Of a stretch of DNA of 64,000 nt, positions 16,031 through 24,183 are shown one piece after another; position 1 is the first letter of the stretch; each line of letters opens with the position of its first letter. The translations under genes and the position numbers were made by a program. A model generated the notes under the pieces. That model ran no database searches. It saw only the letters and a program-made list of their open reading frames with translations, and was not told where the DNA came from. The DNA comes from JAJDYQ01 sp965214035 (GTDB taxonomy: Bacteria; Pseudomonadota; Gammaproteobacteria; JAJDYQ01), in contig OZ243932.1 of the NCBI GenBank assembly GCA_965214035.1, forward strand, positions 2,418,001 to 2,482,000, given 5' to 3'.

Positions 16031-16038
16031 TTTATTTT
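16031..16038. repeat. Target-site duplication, left copy
   Basis: TTTATTTT immediately outside the left inverted repeat of the tnpB unit; an identical octamer lies immediately outside the right one (17274-17281). Confidence 0.9.
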
Positions 16039-16062
16039 GGGAATTATATAGATTAGTTGACA
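16039..16062 (+). repeat. Terminal inverted repeat next to the tnpB stop
   Basis: Perfect reverse complement of 17250-17273. The tnpB stop codon (TAA, minus strand, 16053-16055) lies inside this repeat. Confidence 0.92.
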
Positions 16063-17219
16063 AAGCCAACTCCCCTATCCATTTCACGCTTCACAGGCCG
16101 TTTTACTTCAACGCCACCTCCACGTGCAGTAGCCCCAATCCCGGAGGCCAACACATTCAATGCAGCGTTATGATCTGCATTGTCCCGATGACCACAAGCC
16201 TGACAGACAAACTTCGCTTGCGTCTTTCTGTTGTCTTTTTCCGTGTGCCCGCATTCATGGCACCTCTGAGAAGTATAGGCAGCCGGCACTTTGATAACAT
16301 TCGCTTTGTAAGCCAGCATCTGCTCCAATTGATACCAACCTGATTTCAGTATCTCACGGTTCAATCCACTTTTGCCTCGACCGGCTTTGGTCAGGCCTTT
16401 TGTGTTCAGGTCTTCCATATAAACAGTGGTAAACTTATCCGCTATGGCTTTGCTGGTTTGGTGAGACCAGCTATGCCGCCGTTTGGCTATCTTCTGGCAG
16501 GTCTTACCCAGCAGCAGTTTGGCTTTCGCTCTGCGGTTAGAACCTTTCACACGTCTGGCTACCATGCGCTGATAACGCTTCTTACGGCATTCCAGCCTTC
16601 GTCCTCGCGCATCATCCGGCAGACAATAAACAAAACCATCCGAGCAGGTTATCTGACCTACATTCCGGTCAATACCGACTTCGCGTACAGACCGTGGCTT
16701 GCCTTTGAGTACAACCTTGTACGAGACGTAAGCGTACCATTTGCCCAGTTCCTGTTTGACAGTCACCTGCACCGGCTTGCCATCCGGATAAGGGTTCAAC
16801 CCCGATAATCCGACCTGACCTATCTTCGCAATATGCAGGGTTTTGTTGTTGAGGTTGAAAGTGCCCGCAGGACAGATAAATGACGGGGCTGTGGTATATC
16901 GACCATGAAAGCGGGGTAATCCACCCTTGTGATCGAAAAATCGCTTGTAAGCCGTCTTAATCGGTTTCAGGGTGTGTCTGACTATGTTAGCCGAATAATC
17001 CTGCAACCAGTCTTTTTGACCATTACGCAGTACCGTGAACAGTTTGTTATTGCTGTACCAACCGGAATCACACTCACCGTAAAACGCATAGTCATCCCGC
17101 AGCTTGCCCACAAAGTGATTCCAAACATGCCGGCAAACACCCGACAACGCCAGTAGCTTCTCAGCCTTCGCTTTTGTGTTCGGATGCAACCGGTAACAAA
17201 TTGTGCGATAGTTAGTCAT
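16053..17219 (-). CDS. tnpB: RNA-guided endonuclease of the TnpB (OrfB) family
   Basis: A complete 388-residue TnpB: N-terminal wedge/REC region (YRLHPNTKAKAEKLLALSGV), RuvC I with D184 (VGIDRNVGQI), RuvC II with E269 (YMEDLNTKG), a zinc finger between (C320, C323, C339, C342) and RuvC III with D349 (HRDNADHNAALN). All catalytic residues are present. TnpB cleaves DNA using a short RNA processed from the 3' end of its own gene. The C-terminal coding segment PVKREM, written CCTGTGAAGCG in DNA, is the familiar conserved tail. The gene lies alone between terminal inverted repeats, with no tnpA, and its stop falls inside one repeat. It looks active. Confidence 0.95.
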   Translation of the reverse strand: MTNYRTICYRLHPNTKAKAEKLLALSGVCRHVWNHFVGKLRDDYAFYGECDSGWYSNNKLFTVLRNGQKDWLQDYSANIVRHTLKPIKTAYKRFFDHKGGLPRFHGRYTTAPSFICPAGTFNLNNKTLHIAKIGQVGLSGLNPYPDGKPVQVTVKQELGKWYAYVSYKVVLKGKPRSVREVGIDRNVGQITCSDGFVYCLPDDARGRRLECRKKRYQRMVARRVKGSNRRAKAKLLLGKTCQKIAKRRHSWSHQTSKAIADKFTTVYMEDLNTKGLTKAGRGKSGLNREILKSGWYQLEQMLAYKANVIKVPAAYTSQRCHECGHTEKDNRKTQAKFVCQACGHRDNADHNAALNVLASGIGATARGGGVEVKRPVKREMDRGVGFVN

Positions 17220-17249
17220 GGAACGATGATACCTTAGCCTGGTTTAGCT

Positions 17250-17273
17250 TGTCAACTAATCTATATAATTCCC
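17250..17273 (-). repeat. Terminal inverted repeat upstream of tnpB
   Basis: Perfect reverse complement of 16039-16062. It lies 31 bp upstream of the tnpB ATG and so probably contains or abuts the promoter. Confidence 0.92.
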
Positions 17274-17281
17274 TTTATTTT
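17274..17281. repeat. Target-site duplication, right copy
   Basis: TTTATTTT, identical to 16031-16038, immediately outside the inverted repeat. Confidence 0.9.
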
Positions 17282-17344
17282 CTTGTTCATGCGCGGGAAA
17301 TGAGCAGATGATGACCATGAATCTGCAGACTATGAGTAGCATTT

Positions 17345-18337
17345 ATGCGGATTGAAAAAGCAGTGCCAGCCTACATAACTTCCAGGGGTGCTATGTATGT
17401 TGGTGATTCTCGGGAATTACTGGAAAAACTGCCAGACAATAGCGTCAACCTCGTGATGACAAGTCCGCCCTTCGCGCTTCAACGCAAGAAGGAGTAAGGC
17501 AACATGGAACAACATGAGTACATTGACTGGTTTCTGGAGTTCGGAGAGATAGTCCACCGCAAGCTAATGAATGACGGTAGCTTTGTTGTGGACTTCGGTG
17601 GGGCATATATGAAAGGCGTCCCGGTGCGGAGCCTGTACAATTTCCGAGTTTTAGTTCGGATGGTTGATGAGCTGGATTTCTTCCTCGCGGAGGATTTTTA
17701 CTGGTTCAATCCGTCAAAACTGCCCAGCCCGATTGAGTGGGTTAACAAGCGCAAGCTACGTGTCAAAGACTCGGTGAATACCGTTTGGTGGTTCAGTAAA
17801 ACCGAGTGGCCCAAATCAGACATCACAAAAGTTCTGGCTCCGTACAGCGACCGAATGAAAAAGCTGATTGAAGACCCCGATAAGTTTTACAGACCCAAGG
17901 TCCGACCCTCTGGGCATGACATTGGGAGGGGCTTTGGTAAAGACAACGGGGGAGCTATCCCGCCCAATCTGATACAGGTCCCAAACTCGGAATCCAATAG
18001 CCAGTATTTGTCTGGCTGTAAGTCTGTGGGCATCAAAGGGCACCCAGCTCGCTTCCCGACAAGGCTGCCCGAATTCTTTATTCATATGCTGACGGAACCC
18101 GATGATTTGGTGGTGGATATTTTCGGGGGTTCTAACACTACTGGTCAGGTTGCCGAAGCAGAAGGACGGTGTTGGCTGAGTTTTGAGATGTTGCCGGAAT
18201 ATGTCGGCACATCCTTGTTCCGTTTCCTGGACAAAGGAACCGACCCGGGATTGATGCAGGAGCTTTATGCAGAGATAGTGGCCGGTAAGACCGTTGATCT
18301 TGAGAAGTGCAGGCAACAGGCTATACTGAACTTCTAA
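17345..18337 (+). pseudogene. DNA methyltransferase (beta-class, N4-cytosine/N6-adenine), interrupted by a TAA
   Basis: ATG at 17345 opens RGAMYVGDSRELLEKLPDNS and the catalytic motif IV NLVMTSPPFAL. Then an in-frame TAA (17495-17497) interrupts what reads on as GNMEQHEYIDWFLEFGEIV. The rest is open to 18337 and carries the AdoMet-binding motif DIFGGSNTTGQVAEAEGR near the C-terminus. Catalytic motif before AdoMet motif is the beta-class order, and TSPPF favours cytosine-N4. Without the stop it would be 330 residues, normal for the family. An ATG at 17504 with AAGGAG nine bases upstream could restart translation, but that product lacks motif IV. No restriction endonuclease gene is adjacent. 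Confidence 0.85.
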
Positions 18338-18358
18338 AGTAAAAAGGCTGCTAAGTCA

Positions 18359-18794
18359 GTGGCTTTTTCGTCTCATATCATCCAGGCACATGCCCTGATT
18401 ACAGACCGGCGTTTTGATGAGGCATTGCAGTTATTGCGCCCTCTGGCAGCCGACCATGTAGATTCAGACCGATGTACTGTTTCTGATCGATCTGGCGGTA
18501 TCTCGCGCATCTCAACAGCCGGATATGGAGGCCGATATCGGGGATGCCCTGCTGGATGAGGCGGTGGCGGCCTATCGTGCCATCCTGATTGATCGGCCCG
18601 GGCTGGTACGTGTGCGTCTCGAATTGGTTCAGGTGCTTTTTCTTAAAGGCGAGGATGATCAGTTACAGCGACAGTTCGAGCGTGTGCTGGCAGGCCGGCC
18701 TGAAGCCGCTGCCACGCTCAATGTGCGTCGTTTCCTGAGTGCTATCCGCAAACATCGTACCCGCCTTGAATTGCAGTTCGTGCGTCAGTTCTGA
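18359..18794 (+). pseudogene. Surface lipoprotein assembly modifier (Slam)-like N-terminal fragment, frameshifted
   Basis: The frame from 18359 reads HALITDRRFDEALQLLRPLA and then shifts near 18459-18466. The next frame gives QTDVLFLIDLAVSRASQQPD, then YRAILIDRPGLVRVRLELVQ, FLKGEDDQLQRQFERVLAG and LNVRRFLSAIRKH before stopping at 18794. This is the TPR-like N-terminal part of Slam/DUF560 outer-membrane proteins; the large beta-barrel that follows in intact members is absent. It sits only 21 bp after the methyltransferase, suggesting a deletion junction. The call rests on the ending of the TPR region, typical for Slam. Confidence 0.6.
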
Positions 18795-18866
18795 GCAGTG
18801 GCCTGATAAGTCCCGTCGCCTTGAATCTGTTAAGATGCCCCATCGGCTTACTATCGCGCTATCTGC

Positions 18867-19676
18867 ATGTTGACACATCCTGACTTTGATCCGGTTTTGG
18901 TTCATCTCGGTGGCCCTCTGGCCATTCGTTGGTATGGTCTGATGTATCTTGTTGGTCTTGCGCTGGCCTGGTGGCTGGGGCGCCGGCGTGCCGTGCAGCC
19001 CGGTTCTCCTGTCACGGCGCAGCAGGTCGATGACATAATGTTTTATGGCATGTTGGGTGCCATTCTTGGTGGACGCATTGGCAGTACGTTGTTTTATTAT
19101 TTTCCTGACTTCATCGATAATCCGCTTGTTATTTTCAGGATCTGGGAGGGCGGTATGTCTTTTCATGGCGGGATTCTGGGAGTATTGGTGGCCATGTGGC
19201 TGTATGGGCTTCGCCGGCAGTCAGGCTTTTTCACCGTGACGGACTTTGTGGCCCCGCTGGTTCCTCCCGGTCTGGGCGCAGGACGTATCGGTAATTTTAT
19301 CAATCAGGAATTGATTGGACGACCGACCGATGTCCCGTGGGGCATGGTCTTTCCTGTCACCCGCGACGGAATTGCCCGCCATCCCTCGCAGCTTTATCAG
19401 GCGATACTGGAGGGTGTGATATTGTTTTTGATATTGTGGTTCTACTCGGCCAAATCTCCGCCACGCATGGCGGTGTCGGCAGTCTTTCTGCTGTTTTATG
19501 GTATCTTCCGTTTTGTGGTGGAATTCATGCGCACCCCGGATGACCATTTGGGGTTTATCGCCTTCAACTGGCTGACTATGGGGCAGCTGCTCAGCCTGCC
19601 CATGATCCTGATTGGCACCGGGATGCTGTGGCTGGCGTATCGTTCACCATGGCGAAGAATGGCAGGCGGCATCTGA
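18867..19676 (+). CDS. lgt: Prolipoprotein diacylglyceryl transferase
   Basis: Inner-membrane enzyme that attaches diacylglycerol from phosphatidylglycerol to the lipobox Cys of prolipoproteins. The 269-residue protein has about seven membrane segments and the Lgt signatures: IRWYGLMYLVG at the N-terminus, GGRIGSTLFY, EGGMSFHGGILG with the essential His, and GRIGNFINQELIGRPT with the essential Arg. Length matches the family. It starts the conserved lgt-thyA-folA set, 14 bp before thyA. Confidence 0.97.
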   Translation: MLTHPDFDPVLVHLGGPLAIRWYGLMYLVGLALAWWLGRRRAVQPGSPVTAQQVDDIMFYGMLGAILGGRIGSTLFYYFPDFIDNPLVIFRIWEGGMSFHGGILGVLVAMWLYGLRRQSGFFTVTDFVAPLVPPGLGAGRIGNFINQELIGRPTDVPWGMVFPVTRDGIARHPSQLYQAILEGVILFLILWFYSAKSPPRMAVSAVFLLFYGIFRFVVEFMRTPDDHLGFIAFNWLTMGQLLSLPMILIGTGMLWLAYRSPWRRMAGGI

Positions 19677-19690
19677 TACGCTCATTTCGT

Positions 19691-20524
19691 ATGAAACAAT
19701 ACCTGGATTTAATGCGACATGTGCGCGATCACGGTACGCGAAAGGATGATAGAACCCACACCGGTACCAAAAGCGTCTTTGGCTACCAGATGCGTTTTGA
19801 GCTGGGCAGGGGCTTCCCTCTGGTGACGACCAAAAAATGTCATTTCAAATCCATTATCCATGAGCTGTTATGGTTTCTGAAGGGCGAAACAACACTTGAC
19901 TACCTGAACAGGCACAATGTGACCATCTGGGATGACTGGGCCGATGAAAACGGTAATCTGGGACCTGTTTATGGTCGCCAGTGGCGCAGTTGGCCGGCCC
20001 CGGATGGGCGTCATATTGACCAGATTGCGGAATTGGTCGAACAGATCCGAAAAACACCGTATTCCCGTCGTCTGGTAGTCAGCGCCTGGAATGTTGCGGA
20101 CCTGCCGGATGAGTCTGTCGGGCCGCAGGAGAACGTCCGGCAGGGCAGGATGGCACTGGCTCCATGTCATGCCTTTTTCCAGTTCTATGTCGCTGACGGC
20201 AGGTTGTCCTGCCAGCTTTATCAGCGCAGCGCCGATGTTTTTCTGGGTGTGCCGTTCAATATCGCCTCCTATGCGCTGTTGACCATGATGCTGGCACAGG
20301 TCTGCAACCTGCGATCGGGAGATTTTGTGCATACCTTTGGTGATGCCCATCTGTATCTGAATCATGGTAAGCAGGTTGATTTGCAGCTCACACGCGAACC
20401 GCATCCATTGCCGACCGTCAGGCTCAATCCCGCAGTGAAGGATATCTTCGACTTCACCGGCGATGATTTTGAGCTGATTAACTACCGCTGCCACCCGGCT
20501 ATCCGTGCGCCCATCGCCGTGTAG
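19691..20524 (+). CDS. thyA: Thymidylate synthase
   Basis: Converts dUMP to dTMP with methylene-tetrahydrofolate. The ATG at 19691 (MKQYLDLMRHVRDHG) is the conserved family start; further upstream in-frame codons would overlap lgt. The 277-residue enzyme contains the catalytic Cys in LAPCHAFFQFYV, the folate-binding DRTGTKSVFG-like segment (DRTHTGTKSVFGYQMRF), QRSADVFLGVPFNIASYAL and GDAHLYLNH. An insert around residues 140-155 (DLPDESVGPQENVRQG) makes it slightly longer than E. coli ThyA (264). Directly followed by folA (2-bp gap), which regenerates the folate it oxidises. Confidence 0.97.
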   Translation: MKQYLDLMRHVRDHGTRKDDRTHTGTKSVFGYQMRFELGRGFPLVTTKKCHFKSIIHELLWFLKGETTLDYLNRHNVTIWDDWADENGNLGPVYGRQWRSWPAPDGRHIDQIAELVEQIRKTPYSRRLVVSAWNVADLPDESVGPQENVRQGRMALAPCHAFFQFYVADGRLSCQLYQRSADVFLGVPFNIASYALLTMMLAQVCNLRSGDFVHTFGDAHLYLNHGKQVDLQLTREPHPLPTVRLNPAVKDIFDFTGDDFELINYRCHPAIRAPIAV

Positions 20525-20526
20525 GT

Positions 20527-21024
20527 ATGCCGCTAATATCCATTATTGTTGCGCTGGACAGCAATCGGTTGATTGGTTGCAATAACCGGCTGCCGTGGCG
20601 ATTGCCGGCAGATCTGCAACATTTCAAATCGGTCACTATGGGCAAGCCCATTGTGATGGGGCGTAAAACCAGAGAGTCACTGGCAGGATCACTGCCCGGC
20701 AGGACGAATATAGTGATGACCCGTAACCGGCATTATGTGGCACAGGACGCCATTATTGTCCACTCCTTTGAAGAGGCCCTGAATGCCGCCGGCGACGCAC
20801 CGGAAGTTATGATTATTGGCGGTGCCCATCTCTATGCACAGACGCTTCCGCAAGCGGACAGACTCTATCTGACTCAGGTGGAAGGGAGCTTTGAAGGTGA
20901 TACCTGGTTTCCTGCATTCAACTCCGACGATTGGTTGCGGGAGTCCATCCAGAGCCACCAGCCGGATGAAAAAAATCCATGGCGCTATTGCTTTGAAACG
21001 CTGACAAGAAAGCCCCGGCGTTAA
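20527..21024 (+). CDS. folA: Dihydrofolate reductase
   Basis: NADPH-dependent reduction of dihydrofolate to tetrahydrofolate. The 165-residue protein has the usual length and motifs: ISIIVALDSNRLIG, NNRLPWRLPADLQHFKSVT with the catalytic acidic residue, GKPIVMGRKTRESL and VMIIGGAHLY. It follows thyA by 2 bp, a functional pair in nucleotide synthesis. It is convergent with apaH; the 48-bp gap contains no good terminator. Confidence 0.96.
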   Translation: MPLISIIVALDSNRLIGCNNRLPWRLPADLQHFKSVTMGKPIVMGRKTRESLAGSLPGRTNIVMTRNRHYVAQDAIIVHSFEEALNAAGDAPEVMIIGGAHLYAQTLPQADRLYLTQVEGSFEGDTWFPAFNSDDWLRESIQSHQPDEKNPWRYCFETLTRKPRR

Positions 21025-21072
21025 AACAGGATTTTCCGGAGCATAAAAACATATTGGCAGGGTGCCACCGGA

Positions 21073-21891
21073 TCATCCATGTCCGCAACTGACCTGAAAA
21101 TACCCGGGTTCGTCGTCGAGCCGCAGGGCAGTCAGCTTTCCGCCCCAGACACAGCCGCTGTCGAGAGCATGGACATTTTGTTCCTGATGCTGTCCGAGTG
21201 CTGCCCAGTGGCCGAAGACAATTTTTATGTCTTTACTGCGCCGATTCGGCAGCCGGAACCAGGGGTGCAGGTGAGCCGGTTGGGAACCGGGTTCGCGATT
21301 GTTTCTGAAGTCCTGGCTGCCGTCCAGCTCGCAGTAGCGTATGCGTGTCAGGCTGTTTGTTATGCAGCGCAGGCGATCCCAGCCCTCCAGATCATTCGAC
21401 CAGAGGCGGGGTTCGTTGCCGTACATATTGGGCAGAAAGTCATCAATCATATCGCTGCGAAGCACCTGCTGAACCTCGTCGGCATATTCGCGGGCGCACG
21501 CCAGATTCCATTGCGGCGGCAGTCCGGCATGTACCATGACATACCCAAGCGTCTCGTCATGATGTAATAACGGTCGGTTGCGCAGCCAGTCAACCAGCTC
21601 CGCAAAATCCGGTGCATGGACAACATCGTCAAGGGTGTCTTCTTTGTGATGAATTTCACGGTGTCCGTAAGCAATGGCCAGCAGATGCAAATCATGATTG
21701 CCGAGGACGGTGACGGCACCATCGCCAAGTGATCGGATGAATCGCAGGGTGTGCAGGTTTTCCGGACCGCGATTAACCAGATCGCCAACAAACCAGAGCC
21801 GGTCCCGATCAGCGTTAAATGCGGTTTTTTCGAGCAGTGCCCGCAGGGCAGCGAAACAACCCTGTACATCGCCGATGGCATAGACGGCCAT
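21073..21891 (-). CDS. apaH: Bis(5'-nucleosyl)-tetraphosphatase, symmetrical
   Basis: Cytosolic hydrolase of Ap4A to two ADP; in E. coli it also removes Np4-type caps from RNA. The 272-residue protein shows the metallophosphatase motifs YAIGDVQGCF, FVGDLVNRGPENL, VLGNHDLHLLA and the late VFGHWAALG. Length fits ApaH (about 280). It is the last gene of rsmA-apaG-apaH on the minus strand, 8 bp after apaG, the classical order. Confidence 0.97.
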   Translation of the reverse strand: MAVYAIGDVQGCFAALRALLEKTAFNADRDRLWFVGDLVNRGPENLHTLRFIRSLGDGAVTVLGNHDLHLLAIAYGHREIHHKEDTLDDVVHAPDFAELVDWLRNRPLLHHDETLGYVMVHAGLPPQWNLACAREYADEVQQVLRSDMIDDFLPNMYGNEPRLWSNDLEGWDRLRCITNSLTRIRYCELDGSQDFRNNREPGSQPAHLHPWFRLPNRRSKDIKIVFGHWAALGQHQEQNVHALDSGCVWGGKLTALRLDDEPGYFQVSCGHG

Positions 21892-21899
21892 GGCCGTGA

Positions 21900-22271
21900 T
21901 TAATTCAGGGTGCCGGGGACAGCCAGTGTAAAGGTGGGAATCTCGGCATCAAAATGCGTACCGTCATCCGCAATCATCTGATAACTGCCGCGCATACTGC
22001 CGACCGGCGTTTCCATGATGGAGCCGGAGGTATAGCGATAATCATCTCCGGGCTTCAGATGGGGCTGTCTGCCAACCACGCCATCGCCACGTACTTCCTG
22101 TACCTCACCATTGGCATTGGTGATGATCCAGTGGCGCGTCAATAAACGGGCGGCAATATCGCCCGTGTTGCGCAGGGTAATGGTATAGGCGAACACATAG
22201 CGGCTTTCTTCCGGGTCGGACTGCTCCGGGATATAAATAGGCTGGGCTTTGACATTGATAGAGTACTGCAT
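21900..22271 (-). CDS. apaG: ApaG protein
   Basis: A 123-residue single-domain beta-sandwich protein of unknown molecular role, found between rsmA and apaH in most gammaproteobacteria and linked in older work to Co2+/Mg2+ phenotypes. Typical stretches are YVFAYTITLRNTGDIAARLL, RHWIITNANGEVQEVRGDGV, VVGRQPHLKPGDDYRYTSG and GSMRGSYQMI. Length is normal. It overlaps neither neighbour; gaps are 6 and 8 bp. Confidence 0.97.
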   Translation of the reverse strand: MQYSINVKAQPIYIPEQSDPEESRYVFAYTITLRNTGDIAARLLTRHWIITNANGEVQEVRGDGVVGRQPHLKPGDDYRYTSGSIMETPVGSMRGSYQMIADDGTHFDAEIPTFTLAVPGTLN

Positions 22272-22277
22272 GGCGCT

Positions 22278-23075
22278 TCAGTGACTTGAATTGAGGTTGG
22301 ATTCTAGCACATGCGCCAGACGGGTGAACTCTCTGAGTGACAGGGTTTCGGCGCGTCTTGACGGGTCAATGCCGGCAGATTGGATCTGGCTGCTGTCGAG
22401 CAGTGATTTCAGGCTGTTTCGCAAGGTCTTGCGGCGCCGTGCAAAGGCTGCCGTGACGGTCATTGCCAGCGCCTTTGTCGAGGCAGGGTCGATAACGGGT
22501 GCGGCATGAGGCAGCAGCCGGATAAAGGTTGACTGCACCTTGGGTGCCGGTTTGAAGGCACCGGGGCCGACATCGAATAATAAGGCCGCCTCAAAGGTCG
22601 CCTGCAACATAACCGAGAGCCTGCCGTAATGGCCGCTGCCGGGCTGTGCAGCAATACGACAGGCCACTTCCCGCTGTAGCAGCACATGTATGTCGCGGAT
22701 GATGGTGGCCTGATTGGCGAGGCAGAACAGCGTGGGGACGGAGACATTATAGGGCAGGTTGCCGGCAATTCTGAGCCGACTGCCAGTTGATACCAGCGTT
22801 GAAAAATCGAACTGCACGGCATCACCCTGCAGCAGGGTCAAGGTGCCGATACCGCGACATTTATCTTCCAGCATCGGCACTAGATCCCGATCAAGCTCAA
22901 TGGCGGTCAATGTTCCATGCGCCTTCAACAGGGGGCAGGTAAGGGCACCTTCACCGGGTCCGATTTCCACCATAACATCACCGGGTCGGGGATGGATCGC
23001 CTGCACCATCCGCTCCAGCACCGACTGGTCATGCAGAAAATTCTGCCCGAACCTTTTTCTTGGACGATGATGCAA
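22278..23075 (-). CDS. rsmA: 16S rRNA dimethyladenosine transferase (KsgA)
   Basis: Dimethylates two adjacent adenosines near the 3' end of 16S rRNA during 30S maturation. The 265-residue protein begins HHRPRKRFGQNFLHDQSV, then the AdoMet-binding VEIGPGEGALT, and NLPYNVSVPTLF with the NLPY catalytic motif. The start codon is TTG (23073-23075), chosen because it places the conserved HRPRKRFGQNFL near the N-terminus; no ATG is available. The usual upstream genes surA and pdxA are absent; hemC precedes it instead with a 107-bp gap. Confidence 0.96.
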   Translation of the reverse strand: MHHRPRKRFGQNFLHDQSVLERMVQAIHPRPGDVMVEIGPGEGALTCPLLKAHGTLTAIELDRDLVPMLEDKCRGIGTLTLLQGDAVQFDFSTLVSTGSRLRIAGNLPYNVSVPTLFCLANQATIIRDIHVLLQREVACRIAAQPGSGHYGRLSVMLQATFEAALLFDVGPGAFKPAPKVQSTFIRLLPHAAPVIDPASTKALAMTVTAAFARRRKTLRNSLKSLLDSSQIQSAGIDPSRRAETLSLREFTRLAHVLESNLNSSH

Positions 23076-23182
23076 GGGCCTGCCCCGATATTATGTCTGG
23101 ACTTTCAAAGATGAGCAGGAGCAAGTGTGATGGTGAACAGGCCGGGCGGCGTAGTGACGATATGCTGATAGTGGCCTGACCC

Positions 23183-24121
23183 CTACTCCCTGCTGTCCTG
23201 TTGCAGCCCGGCAATGATTTTGTCCGCCCCACGTTCCAGTAGTTCTTCGGCAAGAGAGACTCCCATTGATTCAGCATCGTTGATCGCTCCGTCGATGTCA
23301 CCGCTGATGACAGCTTTGCCATCGGGTCTGGCTACCAGACCGCGCAGCCATATCCGGTTGTCTTCAAGCAGGGCAAATCCGGCTACAGGCATTCGGCAGC
23401 CACCTTCAAGGCGGCGGATAAAGGCGCGTTCTGCACTGACACAGGCATGAGTATCTGCATGGTTCAGACATTGCAGCAGTGCCCGGGTCTCCTGGTCGCC
23501 CTGCCGGCTTTCAATCCCCATGGCACCCTGACCGGCCGCAGGCAGCAGGGTCTCGGCCGGAATCAGGTCGCGAATACGGTTTTCCATGTCCAGCCGAATC
23601 AGTCCGGCAGCCGCCAGAATGATGGCATCGAAGTCGCCATTATCGAGTTTTGCCAGACGGGTTTGAACATTGCCGCGCAGGGTGAGAATCCTTAAATCCG
23701 GGCGCTCTGCCAGTAGCTGGCCGCCGCGGCGCAGGCTTGAGGTGCCGATACATGCGCCTTCAGGCAGTTCATCGACGCAGGAGTATTGCCCGCAAACAAA
23801 GGCATCCAGCGGTGTTTCACGTTCACAGATCGCCGCAACTTCAAAGCCCTCCGGTAATTCCGCTGGCACATCCTTCATGGAGTGTACCGCAATATCGGCC
23901 CTGCCGTCCTGTATCCCCTGTTCAAGTTCCTTGATGAACAGCCCTTTGCCGCCAGCCTCGGCAAGCGGCATATCGGCAATGCGGTCACCTTTGGTCAGCA
24001 TCTCCACCAGTTCTATTTCCAGCCCCGGATGATTCTCCAGCAGACGGTCACGTACATGGCGGGCCTGCCACAGCGCCAGAGGAGAGCGGCGTGTCGCTAT
24101 TCCGAGAGTTTTTTTCTGCAT
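23183..24121 (-). CDS. hemC: Porphobilinogen deaminase (hydroxymethylbilane synthase)
   Basis: Joins four porphobilinogens into hydroxymethylbilane for haem and sirohaem synthesis. I start at ATG 24121 (MQKKTLGIATRRSPLALWQA), the conserved N-terminus; the frame remains open further upstream but that part is not homologous. The 312-residue enzyme shows LVEMLTKGDRI, GGKGLFIKELEQ, VHSMKDVPAELP with the substrate-binding Lys-Asp, IGTSSLRRGGQL, and the dipyrromethane-cofactor Cys in GGCRMPVAGF. The usual partner hemD does not follow. Confidence 0.95.
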   Translation of the reverse strand: MQKKTLGIATRRSPLALWQARHVRDRLLENHPGLEIELVEMLTKGDRIADMPLAEAGGKGLFIKELEQGIQDGRADIAVHSMKDVPAELPEGFEVAAICERETPLDAFVCGQYSCVDELPEGACIGTSSLRRGGQLLAERPDLRILTLRGNVQTRLAKLDNGDFDAIILAAAGLIRLDMENRIRDLIPAETLLPAAGQGAMGIESRQGDQETRALLQCLNHADTHACVSAERAFIRRLEGGCRMPVAGFALLEDNRIWLRGLVARPDGKAVISGDIDGAINDAESMGVSLAEELLERGADKIIAGLQQDSRE

Positions 24122-24183
24122 GATTGCGTTCTGTCGCTGATCTTTAACAGCCGGTTTAACCGGCACGGGTATTCGGCCTTTTT

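Larger units (their letters stand above)
16039..17273. mobile_element. TnpB transposable unit with 24-bp terminal inverted repeats and 8-bp TSD
   Basis: A 1235-bp unit bounded by perfect 24-bp inverted repeats starting GGGAATTATATAGATTAGTT (16039-16062 and, reversed, 17250-17273) and flanked by the perfect 8-bp duplication TTTATTTT. It contains only tnpB. IS200/IS605 and IS607 elements, the normal carriers of tnpB, lack terminal inverted repeats and do not make such duplications. The repeats share their first 12 bases with the IS1595-family element at 11545-13312, whose family makes 8-bp duplications, so the unit is best read as a non-autonomous passenger moved by an IS1595-type transposase. 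Confidence 0.88.

Noticed and set aside
16039..17273. Classical IS605/IS1341 element
   Set aside because: Perfect terminal inverted repeats and an 8-bp duplication are not features of those single-strand transposing elements, and no tnpA is present.
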